Assembly (NCBI GenBank): GCA_002689195.1
Contig: NZFC01000006.1
Span: forward strand, 1-7,618
DNA length: 7,618 nucleotides
Direction: 5' to 3'
Source: Rhodobiaceae bacterium
Lineage (GTDB): Bacteria > Pseudomonadota > Alphaproteobacteria > RS24
In this document: positions 1 to 6,931 of the stretch, piece by piece
How the letters are laid out: each line of letters begins with the position of its first letter
How positions within the stretch are numbered: position 1 is the stretch's first letter
Made by a program: the position numbers and the translations under genes
The notes under the pieces: model-generated
Told to the model about the DNA's origin: nothing
The model's database searches: none
The model's input: the letters and a program-made list of their open reading frames with translations, nothing else

Positions 1-244
1 CGACCAGACTTCTGTTTTGAACGTTACATTGACAAAGCCCGGCCCGGCGATATCGGCGCGTTCAATATCTGCTTCGGCGGCCCGCCTGTCGACAATATGC
101 GCCGCCCGATCGGGCGGCGGCAGGCCCCGGGGCGCTCGGGCGGCCCAGTTCGTCGACAGGCTGCCCGCCGAATCAGATATTGAACGCGCCGATATCGCCG
201 GGCCGGGCTTTGTCAATGTAACGTTCAAAACAGAAGTCTGGTCG
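1..244. repeat. Large imperfect inverted repeat at the window's left edge, probable fold-back artefact
   Basis: Pairing base i with base 245-i, positions 1-71 are exactly complementary to 174-244. Positions 72-122 pair with 123-173 at 38 of 51 places, with no insertions or deletions. The centre lies between 122 and 123. The right arm continues smoothly into argS and encodes the conserved AGPGF segment; the left arm is that same coding sequence reversed. A 122-bp hairpin inside an essential tRNA-synthetase gene is not biologically plausible. It begins exactly at the first base of the window, as expected of a chimeric contig end. Anything translated from 1-121 on the + strand should not be trusted. 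Confidence 0.9.
101..118. repeat. 18-bp perfect palindrome near the hinge of the large inverted repeat
   Basis: Positions 101-109 (gccgcccga) are followed directly by their exact reverse complement at 110-118. The same nine-base half (tcgggcggc) recurs at 136-144, where it pairs with 101-109 in the large inverted repeat. Such a GC-rich self-complementary stretch could have served as the turning point for a template switch or a wrong assembly path. I infer no regulatory role. Confidence 0.6.
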
Positions 245-1705
245 GCGCTGGTGCCCGCCATTCTCGGCGCGGGCGAGGCTTATGGCGTGGCTGATATCGG
301 CAATGGCATATCCGTTAATCTGGAATATGTGTCGGCCAACCCGACCGGCCCGATGCATGTCGGCCATGCGCGCGGCGCGGTGTTTGGCGATGCGCTGGCG
401 CGCTTGCTTGAGCGCGCTGGTTACACGGTGTTGCGCGAATATTATATTAATGATGCGGGTTCGCAGGTGGATGTGCTGGCGCGCTCGGCCCTGTTGCGCG
501 CACGCGAAGCACTGGGCGAGGATATTGGCGAGATACCTGCCGGGCTTTATCCCGGTGATTATCTGGTGCCCGTCGGCAAAGCATTGGCCGAAGCCGAAGG
601 TGGCGCATTGTTCGACAAAGACGAGACGGCACAAATCGCGACTGCCAAGCAGGTGGTTCTGCCGATGATGATGGACATGATCCGCGATGATTTGGCGGCG
701 CTGGGCATTGCCCATGCGTATTTTCTGTCCGAACAGAGCCTGCATGATAACGGCGCCGTCGATGCCGCCTTTGATGCGTTACAGGCGCAGGAGCTGATTT
801 ATCACGGCGTGCTAGAGCCGCCCAAGGGTAAGGAGCCGCCGCCCGATTGGGAGCCGCAGCCGCAATGGTTGTTCCGCGCGCAACAATTTGGCGATGACAG
901 CGACCGTGCGCTGAAAAAATCGGACGGAAGCTGGACATATTTTGCGCCCGACATTGCTTGTCATTTTGATAAATTCCAGCGTGGGTTTACGCGCATGATT
1001 GACGTTTGGGGGGCAGACCATATCGGTTATATCAAGCGCATGCAGGCGGCGGTTTCGGCCATCACGCAAGGCGAAGCGCAGTTGGACGTCAAAGTGTGCA
1101 ATCTCGTCAAGCTGCAACGCGGCGGCGAACCGGTAAAAATGTCAAAGAGATCAGGGGATTTCGTGACTTTGCGTGAAGTAGTGGATGAAGTAGGGCGCAA
1201 CGCTGTGCGCTTCATGATGCTGACCCGACGCAATGACGCTACGCTGGATTTTGATTTCGATTTGGTCAAGCAGCAAAGCCGCGATAATCCGGTGTTTTAT
1301 GTGCAATACGCCCATGCCCGCATTCATTCCGTGCTGCGAAATGCTGAAGATGCCGAGTTTGCGCCGGATGATGTGTCGGTGGCGGCCCTTAGTAAAGCCG
1401 ATGCAAGTTTGCTGAACGCGCCCGAAGAGATTGCGCTCGCCAGAGTGCTGGGCGTTTATCCGCGCAGTCTTCTGGCTGCTGCGACCGCGCTGGAGCCGCA
1501 CCGCTTGGCGTTTTACCTGCAAGATTTGGCCGCCGCATTTCACGGGCTATGGACGCGCGGCAAAGAGGAGCCAGCCTTGCGTTTCATTCAAGACGACAAT
1601 CGCGAACTGACGACGGCGCGTTTGGCTTTGCTGCGCGCGACAGCGATTGTTTTGTCTAATGGTTTAGATGTGATCGGCGTGGAACCTGAGACAGAAATGC
1701 GCTAA
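122..1705 (+). CDS. argS: Arginyl-tRNA synthetase, N-terminus missing
   Basis: Class I aminoacyl-tRNA synthetase that joins arginine to tRNA-Arg using ATP in the cytoplasm. The frame is open from 2 and has a TTG at 17, but codons before about 122-140 come from the reversed arm of the inverted repeat. Numbering residues from the TTG, recognisable ArgS begins near residue 42 (AAQFVDRL) and includes AGPGF (61-65). The HIGH-type motif HVGH (114-117) sits in SANPTGPMHVGHARG. WGADHIGYIKRMQAA follows, and the KMSKS loop appears as KMSKR (374-378), a form common in alphaproteobacterial ArgS. The C-terminal DALR anticodon-binding domain starts near FYVQYAHARI, and the protein ends in a typical EMR tail. 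About 520 residues look genuine; the usual length is about 580, so I estimate that about 60 residues of the N-terminal tRNA-binding domain are lost. The true start lies outside the window. The identification is secure; only the 5' end is not. Confidence 0.96.
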   Translation, partial: RPRGARAAQFVDRLPAESDIERADIAGPGFVNVTFKTEVWSALVPAILGAGEAYGVADIGNGISVNLEYVSANPTGPMHVGHARGAVFGDALARLLERAGYTVLREYYINDAGSQVDVLARSALLRAREALGEDIGEIPAGLYPGDYLVPVGKALAEAEGGALFDKDETAQIATAKQVVLPMMMDMIRDDLAALGIAHAYFLSEQSLHDNGAVDAAFDALQAQELIYHGVLEPPKGKEPPPDWEPQPQWLFRAQQFGDDSDRALKKSDGSWTYFAPDIACHFDKFQRGFTRMIDVWGADHIGYIKRMQAAVSAITQGEAQLDVKVCNLVKLQRGGEPVKMSKRSGDFVTLREVVDEVGRNAVRFMMLTRRNDATLDFDFDLVKQQSRDNPVFYVQYAHARIHSVLRNAEDAEFAPDDVSVAALSKADASLLNAPEEIALARVLGVYPRSLLAAATALEPHRLAFYLQDLAAAFHGLWTRGKEEPALRFIQDDNRELTTARLALLRATAIVLSNGLDVIGVEPETEMR

Positions 1706-1735
1706 GATTGATTCCTAATTGAATAAGAGGGTGCA

Positions 1736-2731
1736 ATGTCGCAGAACCCACCCCGTGGTCCCTATGATAACGATTTTCTGAACGAAGACGTCGATCTGGA
1801 AATCGCCCATCCGTCTCCGAATGCGGAGATTTATACCCGCACGTCCTCGTCGCGTCTGCCGCCCGCACCATTGCTGGTTGCAGGGTTCGCGCTGATTGCC
1901 GTGTTTGCGGGCGGGGTGTATTTCTATGCCTATCAGCAGGGGCTACAGGAAGGCCAGCGCAGTTTGCCGCCGGTCGTGCTGGCCGAAAGCGACCCCATCA
2001 AAGTGCCTGCCGAGGAATTGCCGGAAGGCCAGATTGAAGAGCCGCGTCCGTTAAACATTCACGATGTTGCCAGCGGCAAGGCCGACATGCCAGCCTTGGA
2101 CGGTGAGATTGTTGAGGCGGGCCCTGCCGATGATGCATCCGGCACGATTGAGAGCCTGATTACCGAAAGTATCGCGCAAAGTGAGGCGGCGTCGGTTGGC
2201 GAGCGGCTTGCCAGCCAGCCCGAAACCGGCGTTCAAGTGTCGCCACCGCGCCCCGATTTGAACCGCGCACCGAAAGCTGAAACGCCTGCTGAACCACGCG
2301 CGGCTGACCCCGCACAGGCGATCGCACGTCCAATGCCGAAACCGGCTGTTAAACCTGCGCCCGAACCCGTCGCACAAGCCGCGCCTGTACCCCAGTCTGA
2401 GCCCAAATCTGAGCCTGTGCCGGCAGAACAAGCCGCACCTGAGCCCAAGCCAGTGCCAGAGCCTGCGCCCGCGGCGCGTCAAGACTATATGGTGCAGCTG
2501 GCCGCCTCGCGCAGCCGCGCTCTCGCGCGCGGCGTTTATGCGCGCCTGCAAACCGAATATGACGACCTTCTGGGGCGGCGCGACCCGTTCATACTGCGGG
2601 TGGATTTGGGCGACCGCGGTATTTTCTATCGGGTCAATGTGGCGGGCTTTGCGACCAAAGCGGCGGCAGACAGTTTTTGCGCCGATTTGAAAAAGCGGGG
2701 TCAGGACTGTCTTGTCCGTCGCCAGCCGTGA
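1736..2731 (+). CDS. SPOR-domain, single-pass membrane protein
   Basis: Probable inner-membrane protein whose periplasmic SPOR domain binds denuded glycan strands at the division septum. The 331 residues fall into four parts. An acidic cytoplasmic head (1-40) is followed by one hydrophobic membrane segment (about 45-66, rich in Val, Ala, Phe). A long low-complexity linker is especially Pro/Ala/Glu-rich from about 163 to 247. The C-terminal SPOR domain (about 250-330) opens with YMVQLAASRS, has the expected aromatic/Val strand at FYRVNVAGF, and contains KAAADSFCADLKKRG. The order suggests N-in, C-out topology. The ATG at 1736 follows a purine-rich AGAGG after a 30-base gap from argS. A SPOR protein between argS and nagZ is typical in Alphaproteobacteria. 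The two cysteines (315 and 325) lie within the domain and could form a periplasmic disulphide (inference). The linker is unlikely to be conserved. I assign no gene symbol. Confidence 0.9.
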   Translation: MSQNPPRGPYDNDFLNEDVDLEIAHPSPNAEIYTRTSSSRLPPAPLLVAGFALIAVFAGGVYFYAYQQGLQEGQRSLPPVVLAESDPIKVPAEELPEGQIEEPRPLNIHDVASGKADMPALDGEIVEAGPADDASGTIESLITESIAQSEAASVGERLASQPETGVQVSPPRPDLNRAPKAETPAEPRAADPAQAIARPMPKPAVKPAPEPVAQAAPVPQSEPKSEPVPAEQAAPEPKPVPEPAPAARQDYMVQLAASRSRALARGVYARLQTEYDDLLGRRDPFILRVDLGDRGIFYRVNVAGFATKAAADSFCADLKKRGQDCLVRRQP

Positions 2732-3767
2732 AACCCGTCCGGTTATTTTCGGCCTTGAAGGAACCACGCTGACCGCCGAAGAAGGCGCGTTTTTTCACGA
2801 AATCCGACCTTGGGGCATTATTTTATTTGCCCGTAATATCGAAACCCGCGCGCAATTGCGCGCGCTGACCGATGATTTGCGCGAACAGTCCGGAAATACC
2901 CATTTGCCGATTTTCATCGATCAGGAAGGCGGGCGCGTGGCGCGCCTGCGGCCGCCTCTAGTGCGGGCCTATCCGCCGGCGCGCGCCTATACCGAATTGT
3001 TTGCCCAAGACACGGAGACGGCTTGCGAGGCCGCGCATCTGGGGGCCATGTTGCTGGCGCATGACCTTTATGAACTGGGCATCACGGCAAATTGTGCGCC
3101 GTGTCTGGATTTGGGGTTGCCCGGCATGTCGGATGTCATTGGCGACCGCGCCTTTGGCGATGATGGCGAAAGCATAAGCCAACTGGCGCGCGCTTTTTAC
3201 GAAGGCTTGCGCGCTGGTGGTGTGGTGCCCGTCATCAAGCATTTACCGGGCCATGGTCGCGCCAAGGTGGACAGCCACCACGCTTTGCCCGTCGTCGATA
3301 CCGACCTCGGCACGCTTGAGGCCACCGATTTTGCGCCGTTCCGAGCGCTGAGCGCGGCCTTGATGGGTATGACCGCGCATATCACCTATTCGGCGCTTGA
3401 TGATGGCACTGTCAGCACGCTGTCGCGGGTGGTGGTGACGGACATTATCCGCGACCGCATTGGCTTTGACGGGTTGTTGATGACGGATGATTTGAGCATG
3501 AAGGCGCTGTCGGGCGATTTTGCGGAACGCACCGACCAGGCGCTGGTTGCAGGCTGCGATATTATTCTGCATTGCAATGGCGACCGCGATGAGATGGCGG
3601 CCATTGCCAGTGCCTTACCGTCGACTATGACTGGCAAAACTGCCGAACGCGCGGCCCGCGTGGAGGCGGAGATCGCACGATTATCGAGCCGCGCTGATGA
3701 TAAAGCGCGAAAGCGTTGGGGAGAACTTGTCGGTCAGGTTTTCCCTGAGGCGCATAACACGGTATAA
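2712..3767 (+). CDS. nagZ: Beta-N-acetylhexosaminidase NagZ (glycoside hydrolase family 3)
   Basis: Cytoplasmic enzyme that removes N-acetylglucosamine from GlcNAc-anhydroMurNAc peptides during peptidoglycan recycling. In species with an AmpR-AmpC system its products also signal beta-lactamase induction, but nothing of that system is seen here. The 351 residues match the family's usual length. Visible motifs are RPWGIILFARNI (32-43), FIDQEGGRVARL (68-79), VIKHLPGHG (174-182), the NagZ-specific loop VDSHH with the Asp-Ser-His catalytic dyad (D187, H189), and LLMTDDLSM (255-263), whose first Asp (259) is the expected nucleophile. The DSH loop separates NagZ from general family 3 beta-glucosidases. 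The start is a TTG inside the SPOR gene, giving a 20-base overlap. An AGGA five bases upstream and the expected distance to the first conserved strand (VIFGLEG) support it, and no closer ATG fits. Translation may be coupled to the SPOR gene. Confidence 0.96.
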   Translation: MSVASRETRPVIFGLEGTTLTAEEGAFFHEIRPWGIILFARNIETRAQLRALTDDLREQSGNTHLPIFIDQEGGRVARLRPPLVRAYPPARAYTELFAQDTETACEAAHLGAMLLAHDLYELGITANCAPCLDLGLPGMSDVIGDRAFGDDGESISQLARAFYEGLRAGGVVPVIKHLPGHGRAKVDSHHALPVVDTDLGTLEATDFAPFRALSAALMGMTAHITYSALDDGTVSTLSRVVVTDIIRDRIGFDGLLMTDDLSMKALSGDFAERTDQALVAGCDIILHCNGDRDEMAAIASALPSTMTGKTAERAARVEAEIARLSSRADDKARKRWGELVGQVFPEAHNTV

Positions 3768-3773
3768 CGCCCT

Positions 3774-4631
3774 ATGACATCTGAGGTTTCTGATTCTACT
3801 GCCGCGATGAGCGACTTTGGCGACGAACCGGCGTTCCAGCCGGAAATGCGCGAAGGCATGGCGGTCAATCTTGAGGGTTATGAAGGCCCGCTCGACATTT
3901 TGCTTGTGTTGGCGCGCACGCAGAAGGTCGATCTGAAACAGATATCAATTTTGCAACTGGCCGAACAATATCTGACGTTCATTCGTGAATTGCAGGACCT
4001 CAAGCTGGAGGTTGCCGCCGATTATCTCGTTATGGCGGCTTGGCTTGCCTATTTGAAATCGCGCCTATTGCTGCCGCCGCCGCATGATGATGGCGAGGTT
4101 GACCCTGAAGAGCTGGCCGCGCGGCTGGTGTTTCGCCTGCAATGTCTGGAAGCCATGCGCGACAGCGCCGCCAAGCTGATGGCGCGCGACCTGTTGGGGC
4201 GCGAGGTGTTTGTGCATGGCATGTCCGAGGGCATTCGGGTTACGCGGTCGAGCAAATATCAGGCGAGCCTGTATGAGCTGCTGACCTCCTATTCGACCCA
4301 GCGTCTGCGGAATTATTATGCCGAATGGTCGCCGCCGAAAATGGATGTGCTGACGCTGGAGCGGGCCCGCACGCGCATTGAAAGATTGCTAGGCGAACTG
4401 GAAGACTGGGGTCGGCTTGATGCGCTGGTGATTGACCAAATCAAAGACCCGCAAAAGCGACGCACAACAATGGCAAGCATGTTCGGGGCGGCTCTGGAAT
4501 ATGTGCGCGACGGGCGTTTGGAAATTCAGCAGGCGGCGAACTTTAAAGAAATTCTGGTGCGCCGCGCGCGCCCTAAACCGGCGACAACCAGCGTCATGCT
4601 GGAGGAGGGTGAGCAAAATGACAACGCTTGA
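3774..4631 (+). CDS. scpA: Segregation and condensation protein A (kleisin)
   Basis: Kleisin subunit of the SMC-ScpAB condensin-like complex, which bridges SMC heads and helps organise and separate chromosomes. The N-terminal core starts at VNLEGYEGPLDILLVLART (31-49) and continues through VDLKQISILQLAEQYL and a conserved helical stretch, AADYLVMAAWLAYLKSRLLLP (81-101), which is expected to bind the SMC neck. The C-terminal winged helix (about 220-265) contains RRTTMASMFGAALEYVRDGRLEI and should bind the SMC cap. The 285 residues are normal for the alphaproteobacterial form. The ATG at 3774 is six bases after the nagZ stop but lacks a clear Shine-Dalgarno. Internal ATGs at residues 12, 25 and 29 come before the conserved core, so the first 30 residues are the least certain part. 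No SMC gene lies in the window. Confidence 0.95.
   Translation: MTSEVSDSTAAMSDFGDEPAFQPEMREGMAVNLEGYEGPLDILLVLARTQKVDLKQISILQLAEQYLTFIRELQDLKLEVAADYLVMAAWLAYLKSRLLLPPPHDDGEVDPEELAARLVFRLQCLEAMRDSAAKLMARDLLGREVFVHGMSEGIRVTRSSKYQASLYELLTSYSTQRLRNYYAEWSPPKMDVLTLERARTRIERLLGELEDWGRLDALVIDQIKDPQKRRTTMASMFGAALEYVRDGRLEIQQAANFKEILVRRARPKPATTSVMLEEGEQNDNA
4601..4609 (+). promoter_or_regulatory. Strong Shine-Dalgarno for scpB
   Basis: GGAGGAGGG lies eight bases before the ATG at 4618, inside the end of scpA. It is the best ribosome-binding sequence in the window. It fixes the scpB start at 4618 rather than at the in-frame alternative start at 4432, whose extra residues do not resemble ScpB. Confidence 0.8.
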
Positions 4632-5295
4632 CGGTGAACATATCCGTATGGTGGAGGCCGTGCTTTTTGCCGCCGAGGAACCGCTGGATGCGACCAGCAT
4701 TGCCGAGCGTTTGCCGCAAGATGTCGAGGTTGGGGCGGTGCTGGAGGCGGTGCGCGCCAAATATGAGCAGGCCGGTTTTCACCTCGTTAAACTCGATAAA
4801 AAATATGCGTTCCGCTCGGCCCCTGACCTCGCGCATGTTTTACAAAAGCATGTGGTTCAGCAGCGACGGCTCTCCAAGGCCGCGCTTGAGACGCTGGCGA
4901 TCATCGCCTATCACCAGCCGGTGACGCGCGCCGAGATTGAAGACATTCGCGGTGTCTCGGTTTCCAAGGGCACGCTGGATGTGTTGTTGGAAAGCGAATG
5001 GGTGCGGATGCGCGGTCGCCGCCGCGTGCCCGGACGTCCGGTGACATATGGCACCAGCCAAGAATTTCTTGACCATTTCGGGTTGGAAAGCCTGAAAGAC
5101 TTGCCGGGGCTCGATGAATTGAAAGCTGCCGGTTTGCTGGATGACCGCTTGCCGCCGGGCTTCAGCGTGCCTGATCCTGACCCTGACAATGACCCGGAAG
5201 AAGACCCGCTGGATGCAGATGATGAATTTCTAGACCCGTTGGAAATGGATTTGCCGGACGCGGAACAGCCTTCCGATGAAGACCTGACTGCATGA
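4618..5295 (+). CDS. scpB: Segregation and condensation protein B
   Basis: Dimeric winged-helix partner that binds ScpA in the SMC-ScpAB complex. The 225-residue product starts MTTLDGEHIRMVEAVLFAAEEPL, the usual ScpB opening, and continues with KYAFRSAPDLAHVL. The hallmark second winged helix follows: LSKAALETLAIIAYHQPVTR (85-104), then IRGVSVSKGTL and the GRRRVPGRPVTYGTSQEFLDHFGL segment (133-156). The last 40 residues or so (185-225) form a strongly acidic Asp/Pro/Glu tail with PDPDPD and DEFLDPLEMDLPD; I cannot assign a role to it. The start is set by the strong Shine-Dalgarno and overlaps scpA by 14 bases, so the two subunits are probably made in step. The reading frame is open further upstream to 4432, but that part is only scpA read in another frame. 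Confidence 0.96.
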   Translation: MTTLDGEHIRMVEAVLFAAEEPLDATSIAERLPQDVEVGAVLEAVRAKYEQAGFHLVKLDKKYAFRSAPDLAHVLQKHVVQQRRLSKAALETLAIIAYHQPVTRAEIEDIRGVSVSKGTLDVLLESEWVRMRGRRRVPGRPVTYGTSQEFLDHFGLESLKDLPGLDELKAAGLLDDRLPPGFSVPDPDPDNDPEEDPLDADDEFLDPLEMDLPDAEQPSDEDLTA

Positions 5296-6326
5296 CGCAT
5301 GTTCTGAGTTTTCGCGGTGTGTCGTGTCAATTTGACGGCCAGCGCGTTGTTGATGCGGTGAGCTTTGATGTTGCGCCCGGCGAAATCGTTTGCCTTTTGG
5401 GGCCATCGGGATGCGGCAAAACCACCAGCCTGCGATTGGCGGGGGGCATGGAAACGCCCGATAGTGGCGAAGTTCTCATTTCCGGCGAAGCCGTCTCGAC
5501 GCCGACCCATGTGGTGCCGCCGGAAAAGCGCAATATCGGCTTTCTGTTTCAGGACTATGCGCTGTTTCCGCATTTGACGGTGCTTGAGAATATTTGCTTT
5601 GGCATCCGCCATCTGGCCGAAAAAGAACGGCTGGCGCTGGCGCGGGATTTGCTGGCGCAGGTTGCAATGACAGATTTTGAAAACAGTTTTCCGCACACAC
5701 TGTCGGGCGGCGAACAGCAGCGCGCGGCCTTGGCCCGTGCGTTGGCTCCGGAGCCTACATTGGTTTTGATGGATGAGCCGTTTTCCAGCCTCGACCAGCA
5801 ATTGCGCGACCAGATGCGCGATCTCACCATAAAGCTCCTCAAGCGCACCGGCGCGGCTGGTTTGATTGTGACCCATGACGCTGCCGATGCGTTACGCATG
5901 GCAGACCGCGTGGCCGTGCAGCGCGCCGGTCGGCTGGTTCAAATCGGCACGCCTGAAAATATCTATGCTGCGCCGGTCGATATCGGTGTCGCCCGCATGT
6001 TCGGGCAAGTCAACACGCTGGGCGCGGACGCGCTGGCTGGTGATACGCTCGCGCCAATTGGCGGCGCGACAGCGCGTGAATGGGCGGCGGATGAGATTGT
6101 CGGGGTTCGCCCAGCCGATATTACAAGCGCGGCAAGCGGGCCAGCTTATGCTGTTCGCGCGCGCCTTGTCGCGCAGCGCCATGTCGGGGTGGGGTGGCTG
6201 TGCGATTATGAAATGCCGTCGGGCGGGCTATGGCAGGCTTTGTTTCGTGAACCGGACGCACCGGCGCGCGATAATTTTTTTGTCCCTGCCAGCCGACTTA
6301 TGGTATTCAAGCAGTCGGAGAAATAA
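5292..6326 (+). CDS. ABC-transporter ATP-binding protein, FbpC/PotA-type, substrate unknown
   Basis: ATPase subunit that would power an inner-membrane importer, acting on the cytoplasmic face. All nucleotide-binding motifs are intact in the 344 residues: Walker A GPSGCGKT (37-44), Q-loop [17 protein letters not shown] (84-100; Q87), signature [15 protein letters not shown] (137-151), Walker B LVLMDEP with E162, D-loop SSLD (165-168) and H-loop VTHD (H195). A shorter C-terminal TOBE-like part begins near VGVRPADI (270-277). [22 protein letters not shown] resembles FbpC, PotA and ThiQ/CysA relatives of the iron, polyamine, thiamine and sulfate importer family; these cannot be separated without partners. 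No permease or binding protein lies nearby. The ATG shares an ATGA with the scpB stop, a four-base overlap indicating coupled translation. Its position between scpB and tatA is the unusual point of this cluster. The family is certain; the substrate is not. Confidence 0.93.
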   Translation: MTHVLSFRGVSCQFDGQRVVDAVSFDVAPGEIVCLLGPSGCGKTTSLRLAGGMETPDSGEVLISGEAVSTPTHVVPPEKRNIGFLFQDYALFPHLTVLENICFGIRHLAEKERLALARDLLAQVAMTDFENSFPHTLSGGEQQRAALARALAPEPTLVLMDEPFSSLDQQLRDQMRDLTIKLLKRTGAAGLIVTHDAADALRMADRVAVQRAGRLVQIGTPENIYAAPVDIGVARMFGQVNTLGADALAGDTLAPIGGATAREWAADEIVGVRPADITSAASGPAYAVRARLVAQRHVGVGWLCDYEMPSGGLWQALFREPDAPARDNFFVPASRLMVFKQSEK

Positions 6327-6337
6327 AAAGGTTAGCC

Positions 6338-6550
6338 ATGGGAATTAGCTGGATTCAAATTTTAGTCGTCGTCGTTTTGGTCATTTTGCTGTTCGGTCGC
6401 GGGCGCATATCGTCGCTTATGGGCGATATTGCGTCAGGAATCACCAGCTTTCGCAAAGGTTTGCGGGAAGATGTTGATGTACTTGACGAAAAAGCTTCGT
6501 CTGTCATTGACAATGAAACAGACCCGACGAAAACCGACAAAAAGTCCTAG
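6338..6550 (+). CDS. tatA: Sec-independent translocase pore subunit TatA
   Basis: Small membrane protein that assembles in many copies on substrate-loaded TatBC to let folded twin-arginine proteins cross the inner membrane. The 70 residues have the TatA plan: a short N-terminus, one hydrophobic helix (about 5-20, [11 protein letters not shown]), the FG hinge (19-20) followed by RGR, and an amphipathic helix (about 22-42) with [17 protein letters not shown], close to the family consensus. The tail is polar and acidic. A Gln at position 7 in the membrane helix matches the functionally important polar residue near that place in E. coli TatA. The ATG lies 11 bases after the ABC gene with an AAAAGG upstream. 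The gene that follows is tatB, which settles TatA against TatB. Confidence 0.95.
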   Translation: MGISWIQILVVVVLVILLFGRGRISSLMGDIASGITSFRKGLREDVDVLDEKASSVIDNETDPTKTDKKS

Positions 6551-6559
6551 AGGCGGCCC

Positions 6560-6931
6560 GTGTTTGATCTTGGCTGGGCCGAAATGCTGCTTCTGGGCAT
6601 TGTGGTTCTGCTTGTCATGGGGCCGCGCGAATTGCCGACAATGCTCCGCACATTGGGGCGTTTGGCCGGACGCATGCGCGCCATAACGCAAACTTTCCGC
6701 AGCCAAATTGATGAAATTGCCCGCGAGGTAGACCCGCGTGCCGATTTGCAGCGCATAACACACAGCCATCCGTTTGAAGAAGATGTCGGCAGGCCGACCC
6801 TGTTTGACGACCCGCCCGAAGACGCGGCACCCGCTTCAGAGGACGACTTAAATGACGGCTTCGATGATGACCTAGCTGACGCCTCAGACGATATCGTTTC
6901 GAAAAAGGGAGACGATGATGAGCGCCAGTAA
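6560..6931 (+). CDS. tatB: Sec-independent translocase subunit TatB
   Basis: Works with TatC in the receptor complex that binds twin-arginine signal peptides. The 123 residues start [26 protein letters not shown]. Glu8 and the Gly-Pro hinge (21-22) are TatB hallmarks and differ from the FG hinge of TatA. A membrane helix covers about 7-21 and an amphipathic helix about 24-56, including [16 protein letters not shown]. From about residue 72 the protein becomes a disordered, very acidic tail ([26 protein letters not shown]), longer in Asp than I would expect. The start is a GTG with AGAGG overlapping the tatA stop, six bases away. The end overlaps tatC by 14 bases. Order and spacing point to one tatABC operon. 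Confidence 0.95.
   Translation: MFDLGWAEMLLLGIVVLLVMGPRELPTMLRTLGRLAGRMRAITQTFRSQIDEIAREVDPRADLQRITHSHPFEEDVGRPTLFDDPPEDAAPASEDDLNDGFDDDLADASDDIVSKKGDDDERQ
6906..6911 (+). promoter_or_regulatory. Shine-Dalgarno for tatC
   Basis: AGGGAG inside the end of tatB stands six bases before the ATG at 6918 but only three before the adjacent in-frame ATG at 6915. The spacing favours 6918, although the products would differ by only one methionine. Confidence 0.55.

Noticed and set aside
17..121. In-frame N-terminal extension of ArgS from the TTG at 17
   Set aside because: It is translated from the reversed arm of the inverted repeat and has no resemblance to an ArgS N-terminal domain.
1706..1735. Terminator or new promoter between argS and the SPOR gene
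   Set aside because: The 30 bases hold only a four-base inverted pair (attc/gaat) without a GC stem or T-run, and no convincing -35/-10 pair.
2051..2767. Antisense open frame (238 codons) over the SPOR gene
   Set aside because: It is Arg/Cys/Gly-rich with no domain and mirrors the Pro-rich linker. The sense strand carries a recognisable SPOR protein.
4432..4617. Longer ScpB starting at 4432
   Set aside because: The added residues are scpA read in another frame. The strong Shine-Dalgarno and the conserved ScpB opening both point to 4618.
4911..5876. Long antisense open frame (321 codons) across scpB and the ABC gene
   Set aside because: It lies opposite two clearly conserved genes, and its product is low-complexity (Ser/Gly runs mirroring the acidic ScpB tail) with no recognisable domain. 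Such shadows are common in GC-rich DNA.
5292..6326. Naming the ATPase fbpC (iron) or potA (polyamine)
   Set aside because: The motifs fit several importer subfamilies equally, and no substrate-binding protein or permease is present to decide.
5875..6348. Second + strand frame (157 codons) within the end of the ABC gene
   Set aside because: It is very rich in Arg, Ser and Trp, and is explained as an out-of-frame reading of the H-loop and TOBE region, which are conserved in the main frame.
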